A stretch of DNA of 33,403 bases from JACKOD01 sp041591635 (GTDB taxonomy: Bacteria > Pseudomonadota > Gammaproteobacteria > Pseudomonadales > Oleiphilaceae): NCBI GenBank assembly GCA_041591635.1, contig JBFHRO010000006.1:1-33403 (forward strand). Direction: 5' to 3'. A program made the position numbers and the translations under genes. Below, in pieces: positions 7,913 to 17,086 of the stretch (position 1 is the stretch's first letter; every line of letters begins with the position of its first letter). The notes under the pieces were generated by a model, which made no database searches, was not told the origin of the DNA, and saw only the letters and a program-made list of their open reading frames with translations.

Positions 7913-8284
7913 ATGAAAACCCTGACTCGACTGGTTGTCGCCCCCCTGGTGGTGACCACATGTTTCTTCGCCAACGCCGGATGGGCACAGCAATCCCTAC
8001 CTGCATCGACCAAGACCTTTCCGCTGGAAAGCCAGCAGAACGCCTATGAAGTCGAATCCATAGTGTTGTCGTTCAACGCCAACAATCAGGTCAACTCGGT
8101 CGTGCTGAAGGAGTGCGCCAGTTGCGTGCCATTGAAGTTCGATGCTTCACCAGAAACGGCACTCTTTGTCGGTAACGCCCGGATCAGTGCCCTTGAGGCA
8201 AAGGATCTCAGCGGCAAGGCTGGCACCGTGCTGGTGAACCTGAAATCCCGACTTGTCGACGACGTCATCTTCTTTGCGAACTAA
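7913..8284 (+). CDS. Small exported CxxC protein between pilX and pilY1 (possible PilY2 counterpart)
   Basis: 123 aa. The N-terminus is a signal peptide: basic start MKTLTR, hydrophobic core to about residue 20, and a likely signal peptidase I site after NAGWA (residue 25). Cys17 is preceded by VTT, which is a poor lipobox, so it is probably not a lipoprotein. The mature part (about 98 aa) has a C68-A-S-C71 motif and otherwise beta-rich sequence with no domain I recognise. A CAGGAG ribosome site lies just before the ATG, and pilY1 begins 13 bp after the stop, so it is a full operon member. Pseudomonas aeruginosa has a small gene pilY2 in this operon, but after pilY1; whether this is the same family in a different position cannot be decided by eye. 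Confidence 0.75.
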   Translation: MKTLTRLVVAPLVVTTCFFANAGWAQQSLPASTKTFPLESQQNAYEVESIVLSFNANNQVNSVVLKECASCVPLKFDASPETALFVGNARISALEAKDLSGKAGTVLVNLKSRLVDDVIFFAN

Positions 8285-8297
8285 AAGGAGTTCCATC

Positions 8298-11200
8298 ATG
8301 AACATCAACTGGAAGCCGCTGGCCCACGCCATCGCCACCTTTTCCCTGACGGTCGGCAGTTGCACGGGGGTGCTGGCCGATGATACCGAGATATTTTTCA
8401 ACATTCCGTCGGGCAGCATCAAACCTAACGTACTGTTTCTTCTCGATAACTCGGGCAGTATGAGGACTGAAGTCACCACTTCGAGCGAGTACGACCCCGG
8501 CGTTACCTACACTTGCCCGACAAGTGCGCCCTGCGTCGACCCCAAGCAGATCTTTCTGAAACACAACAGCAGCTATTACCTGCTATCGAACAATGCCTGT
8601 AACAGTATTTGGACCCAGCTTAACAGCGTGGGCGTTGCCACTAATTATACAATGGCCCGCTGGCGTGAAAGCTACACCTACAAAAACAACAAAGGCAAAT
8701 GGGTCACCGCCAAAGGCAAGTGGATCAAACCCGATAACTCCATAGGCACCTCGATGACCGAGTGCTTACCCGATAGCGGCATTCATGGTGAAACCGCAAC
8801 CTCTTCTGCCAAGTACGCCATGAACAGCGACACCAGCCAATGGAGCACCAATTCGGCCCAGGAAATCGACTGGTCCAGAATCGGTGTCACTGATTACTAT
8901 GTTGGCAATTACGTCAACTGGGAAAACCACCACAAGACCACCACAACCCGCACCCGACTTGAAATCGTTCAGGACGTGGCGCGCAACCTGGCCCGAAGCA
9001 CCACTGGCATCAATATCGGCCTGATGACGTTCCGCCCCGATGCCACCGAGGAGGGCGGGCACGTAGTAGTAAAAATCGGCGATATCGACACCACCAAGAG
9101 CGACTTTATCGACGGCATCAACAGCCTTGGCCCCGATACCTGGACGCCGCTCTCGGAAGCCCTGTTCGAAGCCATGCATTATCTCGGCGGCAAGGCGCCC
9201 TTCCTTGATACCAGCCCCTATGCCAAGGGCGTGGTCACCTCAGGCAAATATAACAGCCCCATCACCCATGACTGCCAGGCCAATCACGTGGTCATCATGA
9301 CCGATGGGCAGCCTACGAGAGATGACAACCACCAGTCCACAATAGAGTCGGTCGTCGGCCACTGTACCGACAACTGTCTCGATGAAATTGCCGGCTACAT
9401 GCATACCAAGGATATTCACAAGGGTATGAAAGGCGTGCAAACAGCTACTATTCACACCGTGGGGTTTGATAACCCGGCCGTCAACAAACTCATGATTCCT
9501 ACCGCCAAAGCAGGCGGAGGCAAGTTCTATGAAGCCAACGACGGCGACTCGCTGGCAAAAGCCTTCAACGAAATCCTGCGCACCGTGTTTGAAACCAGCT
9601 CCACCTTTGTGGCGCCGGGGATAGCGGTTAACACCTTTAATCGCCTGAATCACCACGACCAACTGTACTTCTCGGTCTTCTCGCCCTCGCTCAACCCGCG
9701 TTGGGATGGCAACCTCAAACGCTATCGCCTGGGCAGTGACGGCTCGATCATGGATAACAGCACCCCCTCCAAGGCCGCGATTGACCCCACCACCGGCTTC
9801 TTCAGTAATGAGGCACGCAGCTGGTGGTCAGAGGAAAATGACGGGCCAAAAGTTGGCCTGGGCGGCGCCGCTCATAAAATCCCTGATGACAATGCCACAC
9901 GCAAGGTCTACAGCTACCTGACCGGCAACGATCTGACCGCTTCCACCAACGCGGTAACGGTAGCCAACAAGGCCTATCTAGGCAAAGCTCTGTTCGGTGA
10001 CAGCGCCATGAGCGACGCCGATCACGAAAAACTGATTAACTGGACCCGCGGCGCCGATGTCTTTGATGCCGATAGCGATGGCAGCACCAAGGACAGCCGC
10101 AAATGGTTGGCCGACCCGCTGCACTCGGTGCCTCATATCGTCACTTATGGAGGTACCACAGATAAGGCCGACATAACCATTTTCTACGGCGACAACCAAG
10201 GGTTCCTCCATGCCGTTAACGGTGATACGGGGGAGGCTTATTTCTCCTTCATACCCAAAGAGCTGCTGTCCATTCAGGCTGATCTGATGGATAATGACCC
10301 CAACATGACCTACCACCCTTACGGACTGGACGGTTCAGCCAACAGCTGGGTCAAGGATGCCAACCACAATGGCGTGGTCGACTCGGGCGACCATGTGTAC
10401 GTCTACATAGGTATGCGTCGCGGGGGCAATAACTACTACGCCCTGGATGTCACCAATCGCACCGCTCCCAAAATGCTCTTTACCATCGATGGCGGCAGCA
10501 CCGGCTTTACCGAACTGGGTCAAACCTGGTCCAGACCGATAAAGACCAAAATCATGATAAACAAGACGGTTCATGATGTGCTGGTGTTCAGTGGCGGTTA
10601 CGATCCCCAGCAAGACAACGTGAATGTGCGTACCGAAGATACCGTGGGTCGCGCCCTCTATATTGTGGACGCCACCACGGGCGCCTTGCTCTGGAGTGCC
10701 GGCCCTGCAAGCAGCAGCACTGCCAACCTCAAGCTGGCCGACATGAAGTACAGCATTCCTGCCACCCCGAGGGTACTGGATGTTTCCGGTGATGGATTAG
10801 CCGACCAGATCTACGTTGGCGATATGGGTGGACAAGTCTGGCGGTTTGATATTGTCAACGGACGCATGGCCAAAGACCTGGTGTCTGGCGCCGTGATCGC
10901 CGACCTGGCTGACGGCACCACCGCCGGCAACAGACGCTTCTATCACACACCTGACCTGTTCGGCTTCAAGTACGGCACCAAGCGGATTCTGGGGCTCGTC
11001 ATAGGCTCAGGCTATCAGGCACACCCGCTTAACAAGACCATTGAGGACCGGATTTACATGCTGCGCATCCATGATGCCACTGGCTTCCCCGATGCCAATG
11101 ACGACGGCGTGGCGGATTACGTCAAACTCAAAGAGTCAAATCTGTTTGACAGTACCGACAACCTGATCCAGCAAGGCACCGACGCCCAGAAAAAGGCGGC

Positions 11201-11600
11201 CAGTGCGACACTCAATGCATCGAGTACACATGGATGGTACATTCGTCTGACCCGCAATGGCGAGAAAGTGCTGGCATCCAGCCAAACCATTCGTGGCGAG
11301 ATGTTCATTACCTCCTATGAGCCCTCCAGTGCCAGCGTAGGCTGCACACCTACGGCCGGAACGCCCAGGCTCTATCATCTGAACATTGTCGATGGTAGCG
11401 CCATGGTCAACTACGACGGTATCGGTGCTGCTGACGCGCTCACCAAGGAAGACCGTGAATTCATCCTGAAAACCACCGGGCTGCCGGCCTCACCCCAGCG
11501 TATGCGCGTTGATGGCAAAGACAGCATATGCGTGGGTACCGAGTGCATTAAGTTCGCTGGCGGGCTGAATATACTCAACACCTATTGGTACGAGGAATAA
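8298..11600 (+). CDS. pilY1: Type IV pilus tip adhesin / assembly factor PilY1
   Basis: 1100 aa protein that in relatives sits at the pilus tip, promotes assembly and takes part in adhesion and surface sensing. The signal peptide ends near residue 27 (VLA before DDTEIF). A von Willebrand A domain starts at about 43, with MIDAS residues in DNSGS (D50, S52, S54), a Thr in DTWTPLSEAL (281 or 283) and D336 in TDGQPT; a long insert separates the first motif from the rest. The C-terminal half is the PilY1 beta-propeller, with HSVPHIVTYGG, FYGDNQGFLHAVNGDTGE and RRGGNNYYALDVTN. Calcium-loop-like motifs occur at D590-D599, D687-D695 (inside the propeller, as in the Pseudomonas protein) and D932-D940. 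The start has an AAAGGAG site about 7 nt upstream. The pilE ribosome site overlaps its last codons. Confidence 0.95.
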   Translation: MNINWKPLAHAIATFSLTVGSCTGVLADDTEIFFNIPSGSIKPNVLFLLDNSGSMRTEVTTSSEYDPGVTYTCPTSAPCVDPKQIFLKHNSSYYLLSNNACNSIWTQLNSVGVATNYTMARWRESYTYKNNKGKWVTAKGKWIKPDNSIGTSMTECLPDSGIHGETATSSAKYAMNSDTSQWSTNSAQEIDWSRIGVTDYYVGNYVNWENHHKTTTTRTRLEIVQDVARNLARSTTGINIGLMTFRPDATEEGGHVVVKIGDIDTTKSDFIDGINSLGPDTWTPLSEALFEAMHYLGGKAPFLDTSPYAKGVVTSGKYNSPITHDCQANHVVIMTDGQPTRDDNHQSTIESVVGHCTDNCLDEIAGYMHTKDIHKGMKGVQTATIHTVGFDNPAVNKLMIPTAKAGGGKFYEANDGDSLAKAFNEILRTVFETSSTFVAPGIAVNTFNRLNHHDQLYFSVFSPSLNPRWDGNLKRYRLGSDGSIMDNSTPSKAAIDPTTGFFSNEARSWWSEENDGPKVGLGGAAHKIPDDNATRKVYSYLTGNDLTASTNAVTVANKAYLGKALFGDSAMSDADHEKLINWTRGADVFDADSDGSTKDSRKWLADPLHSVPHIVTYGGTTDKADITIFYGDNQGFLHAVNGDTGEAYFSFIPKELLSIQADLMDNDPNMTYHPYGLDGSANSWVKDANHNGVVDSGDHVYVYIGMRRGGNNYYALDVTNRTAPKMLFTIDGGSTGFTELGQTWSRPIKTKIMINKTVHDVLVFSGGYDPQQDNVNVRTEDTVGRALYIVDATTGALLWSAGPASSSTANLKLADMKYSIPATPRVLDVSGDGLADQIYVGDMGGQVWRFDIVNGRMAKDLVSGAVIADLADGTTAGNRRFYHTPDLFGFKYGTKRILGLVIGSGYQAHPLNKTIEDRIYMLRIHDATGFPDANDDGVADYVKLKESNLFDSTDNLIQQGTDAQKKAASATLNASSTHGWYIRLTRNGEKVLASSQTIRGEMFITSYEPSSASVGCTPTAGTPRLYHLNIVDGSAMVNYDGIGAADALTKEDREFILKTTGLPASPQRMRVDGKDSICVGTECIKFAGGLNILNTYWYEE

Positions 11601-11606
11601 CGACTC

Positions 11607-12056
11607 ATGAATACAGCAAAATCACGCGGTTTTACCCTGATTGAGCTGATGATAGTGGTGGCGATAGTCGGCATTCTTGCCGCTGTCGCCTTCCCTCTCT
11701 ACGTCAGTCAAACCGCCAAAGTCAAACGAACCGACGGCCAGTCGGCGCTCTTGGCCTTTGCGGCGGCCATGGAGCGCCACGCCACTGTCAACAGCAGCTA
11801 TCTGGGAGCCGCCGAAGGCGGCGCCAACACCGGCAAACCGGGCATCTTTTACAATGAGGCACCCGCCGATGGCAGCGAGAAGTATTACGATCTCACCATC
11901 AATGCCGCAACCGCCAACAGCTATACGCTAAGAGCTACGCCCAAAAACGCCATGGCTGGCGATGGCATACTCGAATACACCTCGACGCACATCAAGCGCT
12001 GGGATCGTAACAAAAACGGCGTAGCCACCGACGCTGGCGAGAACAAGTGGGAGTAG
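11607..12056 (+). CDS. pilE: Minor pilin PilE
   Basis: 149 aa type IV prepilin. The leader MNTAKSRG is cut after G8, and the mature end FTLIELMIVVAIVGILAAVAFPLY is a classic pilin helix with Glu at +5. The C-terminus has the acidic loop WDRNKNGVATDAGE (D133 to D142). The protein has no cysteine, so it lacks the C-terminal disulphide loop found in most major pilins. It is the last gene of the operon, 6 bp after pilY1, with its GAGGA ribosome site inside the pilY1 end. In Pseudomonas PilE links the minor pilin complex to the PilA fibre. A hairpin at 12099-12124 closes the operon. Confidence 0.9.
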   Translation: MNTAKSRGFTLIELMIVVAIVGILAAVAFPLYVSQTAKVKRTDGQSALLAFAAAMERHATVNSSYLGAAEGGANTGKPGIFYNEAPADGSEKYYDLTINAATANSYTLRATPKNAMAGDGILEYTSTHIKRWDRNKNGVATDAGENKWE

Positions 12057-12098
12057 CAATGACAATGGCAGGAAACTTACCTGGCTAACCTCAACAGG

Positions 12099-12124
12099 AA
12101 CAGACGCCCATTCGGGCGTCTGTT
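12099..12124. terminator. Bidirectional hairpin between pilE and ispH
   Basis: An 11-bp perfect stem (AACAGACGCCC 12099-12109 with 12114-12124) and a 4-nt loop lie between the convergent ends of pilE and ispH. The last base is the first base of the ispH stop codon on the opposite strand. T-tracts are poor on both sides, so efficiency is uncertain. Confidence 0.65.
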
Positions 12125-13068
12125 CACACTTCTTTTAGCCGTAACTCTTTGGGCATACTGAAAACCACGCTTTCCTCGACACCCGCGATTTCCTCAGGTG
12201 CCTCGCCACCCAGTTCGATCAAACGATCTATCACCTGCTTCACCAGCACCTCGGGCGCCGATGCGCCGGCAGTTACCCCAACGCGGGTTTTACTGGCAAC
12301 CCAGGCCGGGTCGATTTGTGATGCATTGTCGATCAAATAGGCCGGCGCCCCCATGCGCTCGGCAAGTTCGCGCAACCGATTGGAATTGGAGCTGTTGGGA
12401 GAGCCCACCACCAGCAGCACATCACAATCCACCGCCAGCTGCTTTACCGCGTCCTGACGATTCTGGGTGGCATAACAGATATCATCCTTGCGCGGCCCTT
12501 CGATTTGGGGAAACCGCTGCCGCAGGGCATCAATAACGCGCGCCGCATCATCCACTGACAGGGTTGTCTGCGTAACATAGGTCAGGCGTGAGGCATCCTT
12601 TACCTGCAATGCCGCCACATCCGCTTCATCTTCCACCAGATAGATGTGGCCACCAAAACTAAAATCGAACTGCCCCATGGTGCCTTCGACCTCGGGATGC
12701 CCCTGGTGTCCGATCAGGATACACTCGCGTCCATCACGGCTATAACGGCTCACCTCCAGGTGTACCTTGGTCACCAGCGGGCAGGTCGCATCAAACACCC
12801 GCAAGCCCCGCACCCGGGCATTATCCTGCACCGCCTTGGATACGCCATGGGCACTGAAAATCACCAGGGCATCATCGGGTACCTCGTCCAGCTCATCAAC
12901 AAACACCGCGCCTCTGGCCCGCAAGTTGTCGACGACAAACTTGTTATGCACCACTTCATGACGCACATAAACAGGCGCACCGAACACATCAAGCGCACGG
13001 TTGACAATTTCAATCGCACGATCGACGCCCGCGCAAAAACCCCTGGGATTGGCCAGACTGATTTTCAT
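12124..13068 (-). CDS. ispH: 4-hydroxy-3-methylbut-2-enyl diphosphate reductase IspH (LytB)
   Basis: Last enzyme of the non-mevalonate isoprenoid pathway. It is an iron-sulphur protein that reduces HMBPP to IPP and DMAPP. The three conserved cluster cysteines are C12 (GFCAGVDRA), C96 (DATCPLV) and C198 (DDICYATQ). HGVSKAV, HQGHPEVEGT and VVGSPNSSNSNRL are family motifs for substrate binding. The 314 aa length is normal. The start at 13068 has a GAGAGTG ribosome site. It lies 46 bp after fkpB, at the end of the murJ-ribF-ileS-lspA-fkpB-ispH run, an order I recall from Pseudomonas. Confidence 0.97.
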   Translation of the reverse strand: MKISLANPRGFCAGVDRAIEIVNRALDVFGAPVYVRHEVVHNKFVVDNLRARGAVFVDELDEVPDDALVIFSAHGVSKAVQDNARVRGLRVFDATCPLVTKVHLEVSRYSRDGRECILIGHQGHPEVEGTMGQFDFSFGGHIYLVEDEADVAALQVKDASRLTYVTQTTLSVDDAARVIDALRQRFPQIEGPRKDDICYATQNRQDAVKQLAVDCDVLLVVGSPNSSNSNRLRELAERMGAPAYLIDNASQIDPAWVASKTRVGVTAGASAPEVLVKQVIDRLIELGGEAPEEIAGVEESVVFSMPKELRLKEV

Positions 13069-13114
13069 ATCACTCTCTTACAGAAACACTGTATCAATTA
13101 GTCAACAGAAGGTT

Positions 13115-13549
13115 TTATTCAACAGAAAGGATTTGCGCGGTAAACACCAGAGTGTGGCCCGCCAGAGGGTGGTTAAAGTCAACAACCACCTCGGAATCAG
13201 ACACAGCTTTGACCACGCCGGGCAGTTCTGTTTTTGCCGCATCGGCAAAAGAAATCACCAGGCCGGGCTGCAAATCCATATCCTTGGAAAACTGACTGCG
13301 TGGAAAGTGCTGCACGTTATTCGGATTAAGCTGACCGAAAGCACGCTCTGGCGGAATATGCCATTCGCCCTTGCTTCCGGCACTCATACCTATCAAATGG
13401 CGCTCAAACCCCTCGGGCAGATTGCCATCGCCAATCACCAGCGTCGCCGGCTGGCGCTCAAAGGTGGAATCCACCAGACTGCCATCCTCCATCGCCAGGG
13501 AAAAATGCAGAACGACTTGTCTGCCCTTGCTCACCAAGATCGTACTCAT
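13115..13549 (-). CDS. fkpB: FKBP-type peptidyl-prolyl cis-trans isomerase (SlpA family)
   Basis: 144 aa cytoplasmic prolyl isomerase and chaperone of the SlpA/FkpB type. The N-terminal FKBP half has VVLHFSLAMEDGSLVDSTF and LPEGFERHLIGMSAGSKGEWHIPPERAFG, with the insert-in-flap region following (about 70-125), and ends in FNHPLAGHTLVF, which is typical of SlpA proteins. An AGAGGATT ribosome site precedes the ATG. It lies between lspA and ispH, the position this gene holds in many gammaproteobacteria. Its natural client is not known from sequence. Confidence 0.93.
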   Translation of the reverse strand: MSTILVSKGRQVVLHFSLAMEDGSLVDSTFERQPATLVIGDGNLPEGFERHLIGMSAGSKGEWHIPPERAFGQLNPNNVQHFPRSQFSKDMDLQPGLVISFADAAKTELPGVVKAVSDSEVVVDFNHPLAGHTLVFTAQILSVE

Positions 13550-13595
13550 GTGAATCCTCTGTCTTTAGCGCCAAAAAACCCGACAACGTCCGTTC

Positions 13596-14087
13596 TCAGG
13601 CATCGGCAGGCTTGCGAAATATATCAATGGCCATCATCACCGCGCCGATTGAAATGGCGCTGTCAGCCAGGTTGAAGGCCGGAAAGTGGTAGTTTCCCCA
13701 GTAAAAATGCAGAAAATCCACCACATAGCCCAGTACAACCCTATCGTACAGATTGCCCAAGGCACCGCCCAATACCAAGGCAATGGACACGGCCAGCCAG
13801 CGATCGTTGGCCAAGGTCGCCAGCCAACGAACCAGCACAATGCTTACTCCCACCGCCAGGGCAGCAAAAAACCAGCGCTGCCACCCCGACTGATCTGCCA
13901 AAAAGCTGAATGCCGCGCCGGTATTGTGCAGCAGGGTAAAATTAAAAAATCCGGGAATCATGGGAACCGAAATGGCGTAATCCAGCAACTGCGTCGCCAG
14001 ATACTTGGTAAACAAATCCAGCACCACTACCGTTGCCGACAACCAAAGCCAGCCAAGCATCTTTTTGTTCGAACTCATGTCATCCAC
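13596..14087 (-). CDS. lspA: Lipoprotein signal peptidase (signal peptidase II)
   Basis: Inner-membrane aspartyl protease that cuts signal peptides from diacylated prolipoproteins. It has four hydrophobic segments and the family blocks LHNTGAAFSFL, GNLYDR, VVDF and FNLADSAI. The catalytic aspartates are D124 (VVDF) and D142 (NLAD), numbered from the GTG at 14087. An ATG three codons later (14078) is an alternative start; the GTG has the better ribosome site (GAGGG, 8 nt away). It is 163 aa by the first choice. ileS ends 27 bp upstream, so the pair is co-transcribed. Confidence 0.95.
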   Translation of the reverse strand: MDDMSSNKKMLGWLWLSATVVVLDLFTKYLATQLLDYAISVPMIPGFFNFTLLHNTGAAFSFLADQSGWQRWFFAALAVGVSIVLVRWLATLANDRWLAVSIALVLGGALGNLYDRVVLGYVVDFLHFYWGNYHFPAFNLADSAISIGAVMMAIDIFRKPADA

Positions 14088-14114
14088 TCAAGCCACCCTC
14101 ATTATCGACCGCGT

Positions 14115-16949
14115 TCAGGCAAAGTGACGCGACTCACCGGGGCCCGCGACATTCTCGACACAACGACCGCAGAGATCAGGATGTTCTGCATGAGCACCCA
14201 CGTCCTGGCGGTGATGCCAGCAGCGTACACACTTCTTGTGCTCACTGACACCAATGGCCACCTTCAAGCCCGCTAACTCTGTCGCCTGGGCGGCCTCGGC
14301 ACCGGGTGCCTCGAGCAGTTCGACCTGTGTTTGCGAGGCAATGAGCACAAATCGCAGCTCATCCTTCAAGCTGTCGAGGCGCGCCTTGAGATCGGCATTA
14401 CAAAACAGGGTAATTCCGGTACCCAGGGTTCCTTTGATTTTGCCAGCCACACGGGCTTCCTCGGCACACTTGTTCACTGCATCTTTGACGGCTACCAGGG
14501 TTTGCCAGTAATCACGGCCCAAAGCCGCATCACCAGGCAAGGCATCCAGCTGGTCGTACCAGGTTTCCAGCAGCACGCTTTCACTGCGCGCGCCGGGGAG
14601 GCACTGCCAGATTTCATCGGCGGTAAAACTCATGATGGGGGCTATCCAGCGCACCAATGCCTCCAGAATCCGGTACATCGCCGTTTGGCAAGAACGCCGG
14701 GCCAGACTGTCAGCCTGGGTGGTGTATTGCCGGTCCTTAATAATGTCGAGATAGAACCCACCCAGATCGCCTTCGCAAAAGTTGTGAACCTTCTGGTAAA
14801 TGCGTACAAAATTGTAATCTTCGTACGCGGTCTTGATTTCGTTTTGCAGTTGCAGCGCCCGATCCACCACCCAGCGATCCAGGGCAATCATGTCATTGGC
14901 TGGCACCAAATCGGTGGCCGGGTCAAACCCCTTGATATTCGCCAGCAAGAAACGCGCGGTATTGCGAATGCGCCGGTAGGAATCGGCGGTGCGCTTGAGG
15001 ATTTCATCCGATACCGTCATTTCGCCACTGTAATCGGTGGCCGCTACCCACAAGCGCAGAATATCCGCACCCAGTTTGTTCATCACTTCCTGGGGGGCTA
15101 CCACGTTGCCGATGGACTTGGACATCTTGCGCCCCTGTCCATCAACCGTAAAACCGTGGGTCAATACTTGCTTGTAGGGTGCCTCGCCCTTGATGGCGAT
15201 GCCGGTTTTCAGCGATGACTGAAACCAGCCACGGTGCTGATCCGAGCCTTCAAGGTACAAGTCAGCCGGATACTGTCCAAGCTCCGGTCTTGGCTCAAGT
15301 ACCGCCGCATGGGTAACGCCCGAATCAAACCAGACATCCAGGGTATCGGTCACTTTCTGCCACTGGTCGGCGTCATCCCCTAGCAGTGCCTTCGGATCAA
15401 GGTCAAACCAGGCATCCATTCCGGCGACCTCAACACGGCTGGCGACAGCCTCAATCAGGTTCGCCGTATCCGGGTGCAGTTCCTGCGTTTCTTTATGAAT
15501 GAAAAGAGCAATGGGGACGCCCCAGGTGCGCTGCCTGGAAATACACCAGTCCGGGCTTTGCTCCAGCATGGCCTCAATCCGGTTCTGGCCCCACTCGGGC
15601 ACCCAGCGCACGCCCTTGACAGCTTCGAGGGCAGACCGTTTGAGCCCGTTCTTCTCCATGCTGATAAACCACTGGGGGGTGGCGCGAAAAATCAGCGGCG
15701 TTTTGGTACGCCAGCAATGGGGATAACTGTGTCGGAACGACTTTTTGTAAACCAGCCGGTGATTTGCTTCGAGTATGTTGATGACCTTGTCGTCGACCTT
15801 GTAAACATGCTCTCCGGCAAACGGCCCGGCCGCCTCCCGAAACACGCCATGATCGTCTACCAGATTGAGACTGCCCAGCCCATACAGACGCCCCACATTA
15901 AAGTCATCCACCCCGTGATCCGGCGCCGTATGTACCGCCCCGGTTCCAGCATCGGTCGACACATGCTCACCCAGAATCACCGGCACCTGTTTCTCGGTAT
16001 AAAAGGGATGTTCCAGCAACTTGCCTTCAAGGGCAGCGCCCTTTGTCCGCCCCACAACCCGGTAAGCATCAATCCCGTAACGGGCCATGTTGTCTTCGTA
16101 CAGGGATTGCGCCAGTACCAGGCGTTCCTTGCCCACGCCGGCGTCGCACTCCACCAGCACGTAGTCCAGTTCGGCATTAAGCGCCACGGCCTGGTTTGAT
16201 GGCAGGGTCCAGGGCGTCGTAGTCCAGATGACCACAGACACCAAGCCCTGACCCGCATCGGATTCCAGGGTAAAAGCCTCAAGAAAGCCTTGCTGATCCA
16301 CAGCCACAAACTTGACATCAATGGCGTTGGATTCTTTCTCGTGGTATTCAACCTCCGCCTCTGCCAGCGCCGATGCCCCTACCACGCTCCAGTACACGGG
16401 CTTGAATCCGCGATGCAGATGACCGTTTTCGATGATTTTTCCAAGTGAGCGGATGATGTCAGCCTCGAACTTGAAATCCATGGTCAAATAGGGCTTATCC
16501 CAATCGCCAAGCACGCCAAGGCGAATAAAGTCCTGCTTCTGGCCATCGACCTGTTGGGCCGCATACTCCCGGCAGGCTTTTCTGAAGGCTTTGAAATCCA
16601 CTTTCACGCCCGCTTTGCCGATTTTCTTTTCCACATTGTGTTCAATGGGCAGCCCGTGACAGTCCCAGCCCGGAATATAGGGCGCATCGTAGCCGCTGAG
16701 GGTTTTGGATTTGACAATGATGTCCTTGAGAATCTTGTTTACCGCATGGCCAATATGAATACTGCCGTTCGCGTACGGAGGACCATCGTGAAGAATAAAC
16801 TTTGGCGCACCGGCCCGTGCCTGCCTGATTCTTTGGTACAACTCCAGCTTCTGCCAGCGTTCAAGCATGGCGGGCTCACGCTTGGCGAGATCCCCCCGCA
16901 TGGGGAAGTCGGTATCAGGAAGGTTCAGGGTATGTTTGTAGTCGCTCAT
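14115..16949 (-). CDS. ileS: Isoleucyl-tRNA synthetase
   Basis: Class I aminoacyl-tRNA synthetase that charges tRNA-Ile and edits mischarged valine. The Rossmann fold carries the HIGH-type motif in PPYANGSIHIGHA (H65 to H68) and KMSKS at 608-612. The editing domain includes the WTTTPWTLPSNQA segment. The C-terminal zinc finger has paired cysteines (CVRCW and CGRC). The length of 944 aa matches the bacterial type found in E. coli. I chose the ATG at 16949 (MSDYKHTLNLPDTDFPMRG), where family similarity begins; the frame extends 81 bp further upstream without it. It lies 137 bp after ribF and just before lspA. The gap contains a small hairpin (17059-17077) but no obvious T-box-like leader. Confidence 0.97.
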   Translation of the reverse strand: MSDYKHTLNLPDTDFPMRGDLAKREPAMLERWQKLELYQRIRQARAGAPKFILHDGPPYANGSIHIGHAVNKILKDIIVKSKTLSGYDAPYIPGWDCHGLPIEHNVEKKIGKAGVKVDFKAFRKACREYAAQQVDGQKQDFIRLGVLGDWDKPYLTMDFKFEADIIRSLGKIIENGHLHRGFKPVYWSVVGASALAEAEVEYHEKESNAIDVKFVAVDQQGFLEAFTLESDAGQGLVSVVIWTTTPWTLPSNQAVALNAELDYVLVECDAGVGKERLVLAQSLYEDNMARYGIDAYRVVGRTKGAALEGKLLEHPFYTEKQVPVILGEHVSTDAGTGAVHTAPDHGVDDFNVGRLYGLGSLNLVDDHGVFREAAGPFAGEHVYKVDDKVINILEANHRLVYKKSFRHSYPHCWRTKTPLIFRATPQWFISMEKNGLKRSALEAVKGVRWVPEWGQNRIEAMLEQSPDWCISRQRTWGVPIALFIHKETQELHPDTANLIEAVASRVEVAGMDAWFDLDPKALLGDDADQWQKVTDTLDVWFDSGVTHAAVLEPRPELGQYPADLYLEGSDQHRGWFQSSLKTGIAIKGEAPYKQVLTHGFTVDGQGRKMSKSIGNVVAPQEVMNKLGADILRLWVAATDYSGEMTVSDEILKRTADSYRRIRNTARFLLANIKGFDPATDLVPANDMIALDRWVVDRALQLQNEIKTAYEDYNFVRIYQKVHNFCEGDLGGFYLDIIKDRQYTTQADSLARRSCQTAMYRILEALVRWIAPIMSFTADEIWQCLPGARSESVLLETWYDQLDALPGDAALGRDYWQTLVAVKDAVNKCAEEARVAGKIKGTLGTGITLFCNADLKARLDSLKDELRFVLIASQTQVELLEAPGAEAAQATELAGLKVAIGVSEHKKCVRCWHHRQDVGAHAEHPDLCGRCVENVAGPGESRHFA

Positions 16950-17086
16950 GTCTGCTTCACTTATTGTCGTTAGTCGTTGTGCCAGTGCGGCCCTGTCAGA
17001 CCATGCTGATGCATTGGCCACTATCGGCACTCAATATCACCTTGTTCCGGACTCATAAGCAGGTATTGCCCACCTGCAGACGCCGG

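Noticed and set aside
7961..7966. Lipobox at Cys17 of the small CxxC protein
   Set aside because: Thr at -1 is not accepted by signal peptidase II in known lipoboxes, and a good signal peptidase I site follows at residue 25.
17059..17077. Small hairpin (GCAGGT/ACCTGC) before ileS as a possible T-box or amino-acid leader
   Set aside because: There is no T-box sequence, no specifier loop and no terminator; a 6-bp stem after the ribF region is not enough.
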